From the NCBI GenBank assembly GCA_007258455.2, contig VDFB02193867.1, forward strand, positions 532,075,071 through 532,139,070: a DNA stretch of 64,000 bases, given 5' to 3'. Origin of the DNA: Sequoia sempervirens (Eukaryota; Streptophyta; Pinopsida; Cupressales; Cupressaceae). Below, in pieces: positions 12,356 through 23,426 of this stretch (the stretch's first letter is position 1; each line of letters opens with the position of its first letter). The notes below the pieces were generated by a model. It ran no database searches, was not told where the DNA came from, and worked only from the letters and a program-made list of their open reading frames with translations. The translations under genes and the position numbers were made by a program.

Positions 12356-13247
12356 GGGGGGCCTCCTCTCATTTTCAAGAGAGAGTTGAGTTGTTGTAAT
12401 GACATGCTATAGAAATTTTAATAGAAATACATTGGCTTTGGTGCATTTCTAAGTTTCTCTACATGTTTCATGATTCATCTCCCATAGTTAAATATTTTAG
12501 TTAGATTTGCTTTGTTGTTTTAGTTAGTTTTAGATTGCTTTAGTAGATTTGGTAATGTTGTTTTGTGGTTATGAAATTTTTTGTTGTGTAGATTCCTTCC
12601 TAGTCCACACTCTTTGTCATTTGTTGTTGGTAAATGGTTGTGTAAAGTTAGTCTGGACTTAAATTCAAAGCTGCTCCACACTTTTATCTTTGTTCATGCA
12701 TGCATATGGTGAACATATGGTGAAATATCTCTAGGCCTTAGAAGATAGTACAAATTTCATGAGACTATGAATTTTTTGGTTAAGTGAAATTCTGTTTGAA
12801 GGAAGCTATCCATAGAAAAAACTCCATGATCACTATTCATAGTTAGTTACAGATCCAAGAAACTCTCCTTTTCCCTGCCCTTTTTCTTTTTTTTTTGAAA
12901 TATCCTATGCTAAGTTTCATTGCACATTGTAAAGCCAAAACTTAAGAAAAACATTGGAGTTTCAAATTGTTGTTTGAACCTGTAGCAATGTGCATATCAA
13001 CTTTGATCCCAAGGAACTTCCATTCCTAAGATCCACTTCATCCTATCTAGTTTCATAAGTCTACCCAGTGATTACTAGCAAAATCACATCAAACATCAAT
13101 TGAGGAATTCCATGCAAGTCATGACCTGACACCCAAGAGACCTTGGGGTGATTTTCAACAACTTGTTGTTGGAGATTTCCTTTCAAGAGAGGTAGTGCGC
13201 CTATGCACTAGCTATGTTGAGAAAGTGTGCAAAACATCGCATCAACA

Positions 13248-13638
13248 AAACTGACACTAGAAGGAGGGAAAGGCTAAGCTGGACCAAATTAGATCATTCT
13301 CCCCCAAAAGGTTTCAAAGGATTCTAAGGTCAACACCAAACAAAGGGGAACTTCAAGAGTTGGAGCCCTCCACAAGGGCTAAATGAACTAGGGGAGGAGA
13401 CTCTGCCTCTTCCTCTTTCTCCATTGCTTCCACTTCCCTTCCACCTTCATCTTCCTTCGACATTCATCCAACATCCACCTAGTCACTCCAAAATGCCTTC
13501 GAGCCTCATTCTTCCAGCGGCTAGGGAGTTGTCCCTCTCCCTGCCCCCCTTGTTCAAGGCACAGTCCAAACAACCGTGGTCTAGGTGCAACCCCAAGTTA
13601 CTATTCCATAATAGAAAATACAACCTTCGTCTCCCCTC
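13248..13638 (+). other. T1 leader after the 5' LTR
   Basis: The first bases after CAACA are AAACTGACACTAGAAGGAGG, where a primer-binding site is expected. It does not begin with TGG, so the primer tRNA cannot be named; TGACACTAG could be a decayed TGG... site. The rest of the leader has no convincing reading frame before gag at 13639. The pyrimidine-rich frame at 13424-13651 is not in the gag frame. Confidence 0.4.
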
Positions 13639-14241
13639 ATGGCTTGGCTAGCACAAAATACCTCTCCATTGCAATTCAATGCTTATCATGATATGCCCAA
13701 AAATCCTAAAAGATTTTGTGTGAAGTTCAGTCCTCGCGACCCACAGAGGATGACTGAAGAGAACATTAGGATATTTCAAACAATGTTGAAAGACATGCAG
13801 ATTAATCAAGAGGATGTGGCATGCAAGATTTTTCCCTACTCCTTGGGGGACAAAGCTTTCTATTGGTACGTCAACCTGTCGACTAGTTCCATCACATCTT
13901 GGGACTTTCTGATGAACACATTCCTACATAAATATAAGATTCCCATCAGCCCTTTAGAGCTATACCAACAATTTATGGCTATTCACAGAGAAGTAAATGA
14001 GCCAATAGGCTCCTTCAACAACTAATTCCACTGGGTGTATTTGAGGTTGAAAACTCCTTATGCACTTAATGATGCTTTCGTTCTGCCCATCTACTATAAT
14101 GCCTTGGAGAATCTTACCTCAATATTTGTGAAAATAATAAATCAGCCACTTGCCAGACTAGTAGATGCTTATGCCGAAGCTGTTAAGGTTAGCATAGACT
14201 TGGGACAAAATATTTCTGGCCTGCTACCTTCTTTGGGGTAG
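13639..14241 (+). pseudogene. T1 Gag, N-terminal capsid domain
   Basis: The frame from the Met at 13639 contains FNAYHDMPKNPKRFCVKF, then a retrotransposon-gag domain with IFPYSLGDKAFYWYVNL, SITSWDFLMNTFL and LELYQQFMAIHREVNEPIGSF. That matches the plant gypsy pattern in which gag assembles the capsid around element RNA. One in-frame stop (TAA at 14023-14025) separates this from FHWVYLRLKTPYALNDAFVL, which continues the domain to 14241. Upstream Met residues are not in this frame. The match to the family is clear, but the protein is interrupted. Confidence 0.8.
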
Positions 14242-15895
14242 GTTGCTCATCCTATGTAGATTCAAGGGCTCAACCAAGTGCTCTAGTACCATATGCCTCT
14301 AATGAATCTGGTGCCACACTTACCTATAGTTCCTCATCCAGGGAAACCCATGAATCAGGCGCCTCCTATGCCTTACTACTTGAAGCCTCAACAACAAAAA
14401 ACCTATTCTCAAGTTCCCCAATAGCAACAAGAGTATCAACAATAGGGTCAAGTTCCCTTATACTTTCCAGGGTTAGAATTTCCTCCTACAAAACAGAACC
14501 AACCTGCTGCTCTGCCAGTCTTCCTATAGAATCAAGCAACACAGAGAAGGATCGATTGGACGAGCTGACATAAATGATACAGAAAATGTCCATGTAGATG
14601 ACACATTTGAGGAATTAGAATAATTAGTTGCAAGATTCATAGTGTAGCATTCAAGCTAATCTCCACATGTACAATAGAGATAATCAAGATAACAGAGATG
14701 ATCGACAAGCCAACACTTCTTCCAGACCAAATTATAACTGAGGGTAGAAGTCAAATCAAAACTTTGAGAGGAGACCTTCCCAAAGACCGAATAGGACATG
14801 GAATACGAGGCCCAATAATGGGGGTGTTCCTACCCCATTGGACCCGTCTGCTAGCATAGAAAAGACAACTAGTGGTGTTTATCTTGTTGAAGTAGCTCTT
14901 TCAGGATGGTGTAGAATTCGTAAGACTAGTAGGCACTCTGAGTTGGACTATCCCAAGTTCCTTACAACCATAATTTTTTTTTAAGTTGAAGTCTAGAATG
15001 TTGTGGACAATGTTGGATGTCACGACATAGTCTTGTCTGAGCAATACGACTCCTCCATACTCGTGGTTAACCAGGGCCTGTTCCATAGAAGCAAAAGTAA
15101 CAAGCGTGAGGATGAGTCTACCTCTGCAAAGGTTGAAGAGGTTAAAGACGTAAGTAATGGTGAAGCCTTATCTTAGTTATTTGATTCAGTAGTTAATGGT
15201 CCTTGAGATGATGAAGAACTCTACAAGGATGAAGTACACACATTCCATCAGAGAGCCACACCCTATTATTTAAGGAATAGGCAAGCAGGGGGACCATTCA
15301 CCACATCCACCCGCCTAATTACTTCACTATCCCGCCAAATCCAAATGCCAGTAACAATCTCGGTTTTCCTCATGTGCCCACTCAATAATTTAGCAAGGAT
15401 ATGCCATTAAATCAACCTCATAGTTAGCTACAACACTAGGTCCAAATGAAGCCCCAAAACCCTTCAAGTCAAACACAAACCCAATCTACTAGCTTGGCCA
15501 TAGGTAGAGCCTTCGAGTCTGAAATTGAACAAATGGGCGAGTATATCGCAAAGGATTTCAAGAAAGTTAAAATCAGCCTGTCCACCTTTGAGTTACTTAA
15601 GGTTCCTGCTATAAGGAATGCCTTCTATAGGGTAATTAATGGTACCCCTTCCTCCAAAGCGACACAGGAAACATCAACCAAGAGGGTCACCTTTGAAGAA
15701 CCTAGTCAAGAACTTATGATTTAGGAAATTATAGGGAAAAAGAAGGATATCCCCTCAAATCAGCTTATGGGTAAGTAACCCACAAAAGAATCTGATCATA
15801 ACAGTAGAAAAATTTCCAAGGATCAGCCTTTAGGATAGACTAAGGATAGAATTTTCAATAAAAACAAGGCTCAAGCAACCCAAATAGACACCCCT
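14242..15895 (+). pseudogene. T1 Gag C-terminal and linker region, decayed
   Basis: Downstream of the capsid domain the three frames contain Pro/Gln/Asn-rich fragments with many stops, as expected for the Gag C-terminal linker. The longest open piece, 15446-15724, includes AFESEIEQMGEYIAKDFKKV and VPAIRNAFYRVINGTP, a segment expected just ahead of the protease. I could not find an intact zinc knuckle. The minus-strand frame at 14901-15086 is a shadow. Confidence 0.55.
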
Positions 15896-16363
15896 ATGAG
15901 TCTCTTCCAAAGAAAGTTTGAAATTTCGCCTTTCCTCACCACCATCCAGATATTCAGAAACAATTTGCACAACTGCTTGCTCAATTCAAGAGAGTCTGCT
16001 AATGTCCTGCCTCTTTCGGTATGCAAAGCTCTTAGGAATACTCCCACACCTTCAAGGAGGAAAGTGACCAAGTTGGACAAAAAAAGATCAACATAGTGGG
16101 AGAAATGAATCAGATCCCAATGCAGATTGTTGTAGATCCAAGGATACAACAAGTCATTGACATTCAAGTGGCCGACATTCCCAATACATTTGTGCTCATT
16201 CTTGGGTGAGAATTCACTGGAACATTATAACTTGTGGTTGCCATGGAAGGGGTTGATTAACCAAATTCACATAGATCACGAGCCTCATATGAAATACATG
16301 ATCACAGAGTACAAAAATACCAATGAGGTGTTCTTTGTTGAGATAGAATTAGGGAATCACTAA
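15896..16363 (+). pseudogene. T1 aspartic protease, catalytic triad lost
   Basis: The frame 15896-16096 reads CLLNSRESANVLPLSVCKAL followed by TPTPSRRKVTKLDK, the typical retroelement protease context in which the active site is Asp-Ser-Gly. Here that triplet is Asn-Ser-Arg (15983-15991), which should abolish cleavage of Gag-Pol. The domain continues with shifts through VVDPRIQQVIDIQVADIP and LWLPWKGLINQIHIDHEPHM to 16363. It would normally process the polyprotein inside the capsid. Confidence 0.75.
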
Positions 16364-16592
16364 ACCCTTCACTTGTCAAGGAGAATTAGAACCCAAAGAA
16401 GAAGAATGTGTTGCAGAAGTACTCTTAGTGCAATGTAGCCTTCACACTAACGTCACTCACATGCCTCAAAGAAAAGAGATGGTAGTAGAGTCAGATGATG
16501 AGCCAGATGAAGACAATGACTTGGGACTGCTAAGAAGTTTCCAATATTTCATGGAGAGGTGTGTACAAGACCAACTTAATTTGGGCACCTGA

Positions 16593-17300
16593 ATGAATTT
16601 CCAAGAGCTTTTACTGCCAAATTGGTGTAGAGTCTACAACGCTGCCCACTCTGAGTTCGAGTGCTGGCTGTGCCAAACAATGGTAGAACATGTCAAGGGA
16701 TTAGCCGCTCCTTCGAGAGAATTGTCAAAGGAGATGCCAACAAAACCGCCTGTTGCTAATCGTTCTAAATTGACACATTTTCTAAAAGCTATGGAGGAAA
16801 CTGTCAAGCCAAAGGAGAACGAAGGCCTATTTGGACCCAACATCAAGGAGCTTTCTAGGTTTTAGATGCTTCAATTTGATGGATCTAAGTCAAAGCAAGG
16901 AGCTGGAGCCAGATTCAAACTCATCAGCCCCATGGGTAAGACCTTTCTTGCTGCCCATAGGTTGCAGTTTTATTGCACTAATAATGTAGCTGAGTATGAA
17001 GCTCTAGTGCATGGTCTTCTTATGGCCCTATAGAAAAATGTCAAAATGATGCAAGTCTTCAGTGAATTTGAGTTGGTGGTCAAACAAGTTAGAAAATTTT
17101 ATTTATGCCATGACATAAGACTTTCCAATTATAGACATAGAGTCTAGGATCTTCTAGAAGGATTAGATGCTTTTAACATTCAACTGATCCCACACTCTCA
17201 GAATCACACAATTGATGCTTTGGCTCAAACAGCCAACACACTTCAGCCAATTTCCCTTTTGGGTCTCAAACGCTTCACAGTCGAGTTGACATCCACTCCA
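16593..17300 (+). pseudogene. T1 extra RNase H domain upstream of RT
   Basis: The frame 16593-16862 leads to a stop at 16863, then LQFDGSKSKQGAGARFKLI, TNNVAEYEALVHGLLMAL, FELVVKQV and HTIDALAQTAN. These are RNase H blocks: the first Asp (FDGS), the Glu (AEYEA) and the last Asp (DALA) remain. The expected Gly-Asp-Ser before the third block is replaced by Ser-Glu-Phe, so one acidic metal ligand is lost. The similarity is to the second (archaeal-like) RNase H of Tat elements, placed before rather than after RT. Further stops occur near 17031 and 17143. Confidence 0.75.
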
Positions 17301-17429
17301 TCTATTCTAAATAATGTCACTTAGTTTCAAGTCTTTAATGATGATAAGCACATCCTCGAGTTCATCACGAGCTCTGATGTATTCACCACCCAAATAATAG
17401 ATGAGGCTGATCCAGAAGAGGTTGAATTA

Positions 17430-18670
17430 GACATAGGAGTCATCAACCTCAAGACTAACACAATTCCTAGAGGAATGGTTTAGCTCGAGTGTATATTTGA
17501 TTTGGATGAGATCAGAGACCAAGACCAACAAGCCAAGAAGGAATCTATCAACAATCAATGTGATGTCCACAATCTTGGAACTACCAAGGAAATAAAAAAT
17601 GTCTTTATTGGAAAAGTTTATACTACAGAGGAAAAGAAAGGGATTGTTGATGCTCTCCAAAAATATCATGATGTGGTTGTATGGAGCTATGAAGATCTGA
17701 AAACCTTCGACACCTCCATCATAATGCACACCATACCTATCAAGCCTGATGTGAAGCCCTTCCAATAGAGACAATGTCCCATGAATGCCTTATTGGAGCC
17801 AATCATTTACAAAGAAGTGTTGAAGCTACTGTTAGCAAGGATCATCTTTCCAGTTCGACACTCTACATGGGTGGCCAACTTGGTCCCTGTTAGAAAAAGG
17901 AATGGTGAGATCAGGTTGTTCATGGACTTCTGTAATTAAACCGAGCATCCAAAAAGGACAATTACCCTGTGCCTTCATTGGATGAAGTACTACAAATTGT
18001 TAATGGTTCACAGATGATGTCCTTTCTTGATGGTTATTCTGGGTACAATCAAGTGATGGTGTAGTATGAAGATCACCATAAGACGATGTTCACCACCAAG
18101 TGGGGTACCTTTACCTACAGACCAATTCCCTTTAGGCTTATTAATGTCGACACTACCTACCAACGTGCCATGGACATTGCATTCAAATATCTGAAATGGA
18201 AGTGTATGATTGTCTATATGAATGATTTGACGATGTTTTCAAAGAAGCAAAGTGATCATGTCTCTGATCTATGCAGGGTCTTCCAGAGGTGCCGTGAGTT
18301 TGGTGTCTCCCTTAATCCCAAGAAGTGCATCTTTGGAGTTATTGAAGGGAAGCTGCTTAGACATGTTATCTCAGAGCGAGGAATTTCTATTGACCCAAAG
18401 CACATTCAGTCCCTATTGAAGATCCAGCTGCCAAGCAACAAGAAAGAGCTCAAATATTTCTTTGGAAAGATTAACTTTGTGCGGAAATTTATTACAGGCT
18501 TTGTTGATATTGTCAAGCTGCTCAATGCCATGCTCAAACAAGATGCCAAGATTGAGTGGAATCCCAAAGCAAAGCAGGCCTTTGAAGAAATTAAGCAAGC
18601 AATTGTTGAAGCAACCGTGCTAGTCAGTTTGGATTATTTGAAGCCTTTTTACATCTATTCGTTTGCTTGA
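17430..18670 (+). pseudogene. T1 reverse transcriptase, frameshifted, YMND active site
   Basis: The domain opens with VVVWSYEDLKTFDTSIIMHTIPIKP, then RIIFPVRHSTWVANLVPV and EIRLFMDFCN. A one-base deletion near 17937 shifts the frame, which then reads RASKKDNYPVPSLDEVL, MSFLDGYSGYNQ (stop at 18063-18065) and MFTTKWGTFTYRPIPF. The catalytic Tyr-x-Asp-Asp is Tyr-Met-Asn-Asp at 18215-18226, removing one of the two metal-binding Asp residues. SLNPKKCIFGV, GKINFVRKFITGF and a connection segment follow. It would copy element RNA into DNA; here it is inactive. Confidence 0.85.
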
Positions 18671-19050
18671 GAACATTGATGCCCTAGCATTTTGACCCAG
18701 AAAGATGACGAGGGGAACGAGCACCCAATTTCCTTCATGAGCGCTCCTTTGAAAAGATATTGAACTGCACTACCACAACATAGAAAAACAAGCATACACC
18801 CTTGTTAGAGGAGTGAAGAAGTTCAGGCATTATATCTTATGTAATAAAGTGTTCGCCATAGTTCCTGATCCAACTGTGAAGACATTGCTTATGCAAAATG
18901 AATTAGGTGAACGAAGAGTGAAATGGGTTACACTGCTACAAGAGTAGGATATGGAAATCTAGCCAATGAAGCTGGTTAGAGGAAAAACACTTACCCGAAC
19001 AATTGTTGAGGCAGCCGCTGATGCAGGTCCAAAACTCATTGTGCAATAAT
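18671..19050 (+). pseudogene. T1 gypsy-type RNase H after RT
   Basis: After the stop at 18668-18670 the shifted frame carries LTQKDDEGNEHPISFMSAPL, HNIEKQAYTLVRGVKKFRHY and a NELGERRVKWVTLLQE block. This is the usual position and pattern of the gypsy RNase H that degrades the RNA template. Stops near 18943 and 18961 and frame changes break it. With the domain at 16866-17240, this element had two RNase H modules. Confidence 0.7.
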
Positions 19051-19078
19051 ACAAACTTGAAGATGTTTCTCTAGGGGA

Positions 19079-20270
19079 GTGGCACGAAGACGTCATTTAT
19101 TATTTTCTGAATCACAAGTGCCCTTCCCACCTACAGGGAGTTCAGAAGCATCTCTCCACTTGAAAAGAAACAAATACAGGTTGCAAGGGTCCATATTATA
19201 TAAAAGGAATCATGAAGGTATCTACTTGAGATGCCTTGGCATAGAAGAAGCAGAACGAGTCATTTGGGAGTTCCATGACAAGTTCGGTACGAGTCACGGA
19301 TCTGGAACTTCCATCGTGCATCAGATACTAAGGGCAGGATATTACACGCCCATAGTCTTTAAGGATGCACATAGCCACGTTCGCTCATGTCATATATGTC
19401 AGACTGCCACGACCAAGGAAAAGAATGTTGATGTCCCGTTACAACTTGTTTTGGAGGTGAGACCGTTCACGCAATGGGGTCTCAATTTCATTGGTCCAGT
19501 AAGCCCTTCATCATCTATAGGACACAAGTATATTCTAACCATTACTGATTATTGTACTAGACAGACAAAAGCAATTGCTTGTATACAATGCACAACTGAG
19601 CTAGTCACTAATTTTCTGGAAATTTTTATTTTAAATCACTTCAGTTGCCCTTTTGCATTGGTGTGTGATAATGGACCCGCATTTGCTTCATTAAAATTTA
19701 TTGGCTGGGTTTTTGATTATGAGATAGCCCTTAAGTTCTCATCCAATTACTACCCCCAGGGAAATGGCCTTGCTGGGTCGATGAACAAGAATCTGATAAC
19801 CGTGATCAAGAAATTGCTAGATAGGAATCCCAAGGACTGTCATACCTAGCTCTGTTTCTCCCTTTGGGCAGATCACACTTGTCACAAGGATTCCCTTGGT
19901 GATTCCCCATTTCATTTGGTTTACAGGTTAGATCCTATCTTTCTGATCCACCTGAAAATCCCCACTCTCCAATTTATCAATGACTTTTACGAAGGGGGAG
20001 ACCATAGAGAAGCTCGGCTAGCTAAGCTTTTGCACTTAGAAGAAGTACGAGACCATGTAATAGAAATTTTTTCCAAACACCAGGGTGTAGTCAAATGTTG
20101 GTTCGATCGTCGAGCCAAAATTAAGGCCTGTCAGATAGCTTTGGCTTGGCCCCTTTCAGATAGTTGAAATTCTGGGAGACAATGCTTTCCGCTTGAAAAC
20201 CCTTATTCGTGAGGATGTCTCGTTTCCTGTCAATGGCCAACATTTGAAGCATTACTTCCAAGTTTGAGCT
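19079..20270 (+). pseudogene. T1 integrase, two of three catalytic residues mutated
   Basis: The zinc-binding part is intact (FHDKFGTSH and CHIC). In the core, the first catalytic Asp is Asn (GLNFIGP, codon 19484-19486). The second Asp is kept (VCDNGPAF, 19667-19669). The catalytic Glu is Gly (NGLAGSMNKN, 19775-19777, GAG to GGG). SSNYYPQGNGLA marks the Tat group. The frame 19079-19849 ends in a stop. The C-terminal part continues as IKIPTLQFI-like and LEEVRDHV-like blocks at 19916-20167, and in another frame as PVNGQHLKHYF to about 20265. The enzyme would join element DNA to the host chromosome; this copy cannot. Confidence 0.85.
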
Positions 20271-21189
20271 TGTGTAGAGTTGTTCCTATAAATACCTGTA
20301 CATAGGTTAGATTAGGTGTCCTTTTGGTTTTCTTGTGTTTCGTTGTCTTGCATCGTCCCATTTTGCTCGTCTCCTGGATGTTTTGCTTTGGTGAGGGGCT
20401 CTCCGTCCCTGATGCAGTGGTTGTGCTCATTCAAAGAATGGTTCACTTTGTTGTCCATCCTTAGTATTCTCTAGCTAAACATTCATTCTTGATTATTGGT
20501 CCCTGATAGCTACCTAGGAATGACTTCCTCTTTTGAACTTCGTCTTAGAACTCAATCCTTGGTTGGATCCATTTACATGTATCTCAGATCTTGCACCAAA
20601 ATGCACATTAATTATTTCCAAAAGGCTGTATAATAGTTGCTATGATAACCTGGTGAGTGAAAAATCTTAAGTCCTCTCCAGTGACCACTATGATTCTCAA
20701 ACCCATCGTAGGCTTCACTGCTTACACGGTTGAGCAAAAATATAAAGTGTGGAAAAGAAATATCGAAAGACAAGAAAAAATAAATAATTCTAAAATCAAG
20801 CAATCGTATAGGTGTGCGAATAACTCTATCAAGGCTATGGATGCTTGGTTGGGAGTAGAGCAATATTCATTGGGTCACAACGACAACTTCATCAGGGCTA
20901 TGGATGCCCGTCTGGTAGAGGGGCAATGTCCAGGTTACTTTTGGTGTTGGAGGATTTATGTAGCTCACTTCATCTGATTAGTCGCTTCTTGTCACAATTC
21001 CCTAGGGAAGTAATGAATTCAATACACACACACTTCTAAGATGTCTCATAGATTGACCCAACTAAGGACCTAGTTCTCCTAGTTCACTCTTGGAAGTTGG
21101 CCCCTAGTATGCAAAATAGGAGATTTTGGGTCCTGAATGAATACTTATCCTCAAAATGCTTGGGAGTGTTTCCTAGCAGAGTCGCCATT
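20271..21189 (+). other. T1 3' internal region with tRNA-3'-end-like junction
   Basis: Noncoding sequence between integrase and the 3' LTR. No clear polypurine tract precedes the LTR. Instead 21169-21187 reads TTTCCTAGCAGAGTCGCCA, then TT, then the LTR start. Read on the minus strand this is TGGCGACTCTGC..., a primer-binding-site pattern complementary to a tRNA 3' end (arginine type by its acceptor bases), but on the strand opposite to gag-pol. A short repeated ATGGATGC motif near 20838 and 20898 is the only other structure. Confidence 0.5.
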
Positions 21190-21211
21190 TGTTGTGCCCT
21201 CAGCACACACG

Positions 21212-21228
21212 CCCCGTTTGGAATGGGG
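21212..21228. other. LTR-terminal hairpin, copy B
   Basis: CCCCGTT...AATGGGG forms the same stem as copy A but with a G-T pair where A has G-C and C has A-T. Confidence 0.55.
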
Positions 21229-23426
21229 ACCCTCTCTTTTTATTTTGCCTTATCGAGTCGTTGTTGTTGTCACCTCATTTTTTGTGTCCCATTTTGGTGT
21301 CCTAATTGGTCAGTGTGTCTCCAAAGTCTTATCTCAAATTGACCATGTTTCATCCCCTCAAAATTTTCTAAGTCTAGGGAACAAACAGAGTTCCTTTGGT
21401 AGTTTGCCTTTGCCAACGACCTTGGGGACCTCTGCGTCTGTCATGGTAGGCTTGCCTCGCCAAATTTCCATTATAAATTCACTGTTTCAAATAGCCGAAA
21501 GCCTTTTCCATCCCGTGCCCCGGGACCTGACTCCTCAATCGCCGTCCCCATGACTTGTGCTAAAAATTTGACTGTCCTTCACTTGCACTGGGCCCAGTTC
21601 GCCAAACCTCTCCTCCCGAGACTCCATTGTAAGTTTTCCATTCCTAAATGACCATCCTTCACCGGAGTTCCACCCACCACACCTCATGCCTCCTCTTGCT
21701 AGTGCCTTTCCACTCTAACATTTCAAGGGGACATTAGCTCACGCCCTTCCGACCTCTGAATTTTGAACCTCCTGTCGTTGTCTCAAAATTTGAAACCACC
21801 AACTTCTCACCCGCCGTACAAGCATTTATGAGGGTGCATTGAATGCACTTAGGGGTACAAATATTCTGTCCAACCTATCATTTTCACATGTTAGGTTGGC
21901 CAGAAGAGTTCAGAGTGAGTTCAGAGAAGTCTAGTGCCCTCATTCACTGATTCTTCAAGGATTTAGTACAACCTCCTTCACTAGGTTCTTGAGCTAGGTC
22001 CACCGTCCACCCCCCACATTTTTTTTTGGTGATTTCACATTTGAACGGTGGGAAAAATAAAGTTAAAATGCATTCATTTGATAGAGGAGGATTAGGCCTA
22101 AAAAACCCATGTGATAAAATTTCAAGAAAACTACCAAATTATCATGAAACTTAGTTTGGAACTTCCATGCCCCAGCGTCGTTCTACCCACAAAGTTCCTG
22201 TGCCTTTTGGACCCGAACCTCCCCGTCATTGCTTAGTGAAACATCAAAATTAAATAACTTTGAAATGACGGGATGTCTCCCTGGGCCCGTGACCCCGGAT
22301 CTCCTTTGACTGGTTGTTGTTGAGACTTAACAAAATTTGAACTCTCGACCTCCAGTCATACTTCCTGGGCCTACTCCCCGCGGGATTCCATCCTCAGGAT
22401 GCCGTGTAGTTTTTTCCATTTGAAAAAACATAATGACCTTTTCCAACTAAGCCTCAGGATTCGCCTTGCCATTTGTTGCCCGAGTTAAACAAAATGAAAT
22501 GCCACATCCTTGGTATCCTTCAGGTCCCGGTCCTCGGAGTTCCGTCCGCAGACCTTTGTTCCAACTTCACCATTTCTCACAGCCCTTAGATGGCTGCCTT
22601 TCACTCTCCAGGTCTCGAGCATCCCTTCTTTGCATGAACAACAAATGAAAAACCTAAGTACCCTTCACCTTCACCAGACCTGCTTTGCCAGGTTTCCACT
22701 GTCGGGGTTCCATCCCATCTCGGCTGTTACAAAAGGAAAAGCCAACCCATTCTTCCGATCCCTAGAGCCTACTATTCTGATCACCGGTAGAGTTTTAACG
22801 AAGGAAACTTGAAAGCCAAATACAATGTTGAGTCTGGTCCACCAAGTCACTCCCACCAGAATTTTTCTTAGTGCATGTCATTTTCAAATGACTATCCTCA
22901 GATGACTTCCTGACCAATTTGATCCGCACGCTTAAATGACTAAGGAGTTATGCCATCTATCTTTCAGACTCGCGGGTCTTGTACCCTGAAACTGTGTCCT
23001 TAGAACTCCGTTTCATCACAGCCATTCCAAACAGAAAACCTTAGACGACTTTCCCTCCTCGTAGCTTCGAGTGCCCCAATGATGTTCCAAATGACCTCCA
23101 ATTTGGAAACAAGTCTCGACCCACGTGCTCAAATTGAACCCTCTCTTGCATGGACCTTTCAAATCATCCAAATCTGAAGTTGAGAGAGACCATACAGAAT
23201 TCCCTTCCTTGTTCGCTCTTTAAAACAACATTCCTACTAGGGAAATCTGGCCCTTGGGGCCTAGACTGTGCAAATTACCTTTATTAAACTACTAATGACA
23301 TCTCGAAGTAAATGTTTGATTTCATGAATGAAGTGTTATCTAATTGGACTTCATCGACAGGGATTTTGACTAACATTGGTGTCTTCATGCTTGATTGTGC
23401 TCATCATACCTTTGTTTGCAAGATAT

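Larger units (their letters stand above)
9372..13247 (+). repeat. T1 5' LTR (copy A, deleted)
   Basis: It is collinear with the 3' LTR (copy B) but shorter. It lacks the counterparts of about 22265-24460 and 25365-26690 of B, which explains 3.9 versus 7.4 kb. The joins lie near 10470 and 11375. It contains U3 noncoding DNA (9372-10470), a remnant of the U3 reading frame, a TATA box at 12349 and R/U5 to CAACA at 13243-13247. By-eye divergence from B is clearly higher at the left end than at the right end. Confidence 0.85.

Noticed and set aside
13300..13325. TTTTGGGGGAGAATG on the minus strand as a polypurine tract for a minus-strand T1
   Set aside because: It is about 60 bp from the LTR edge, and the sequence between is absent after copy B, so it cannot be the LTR junction.
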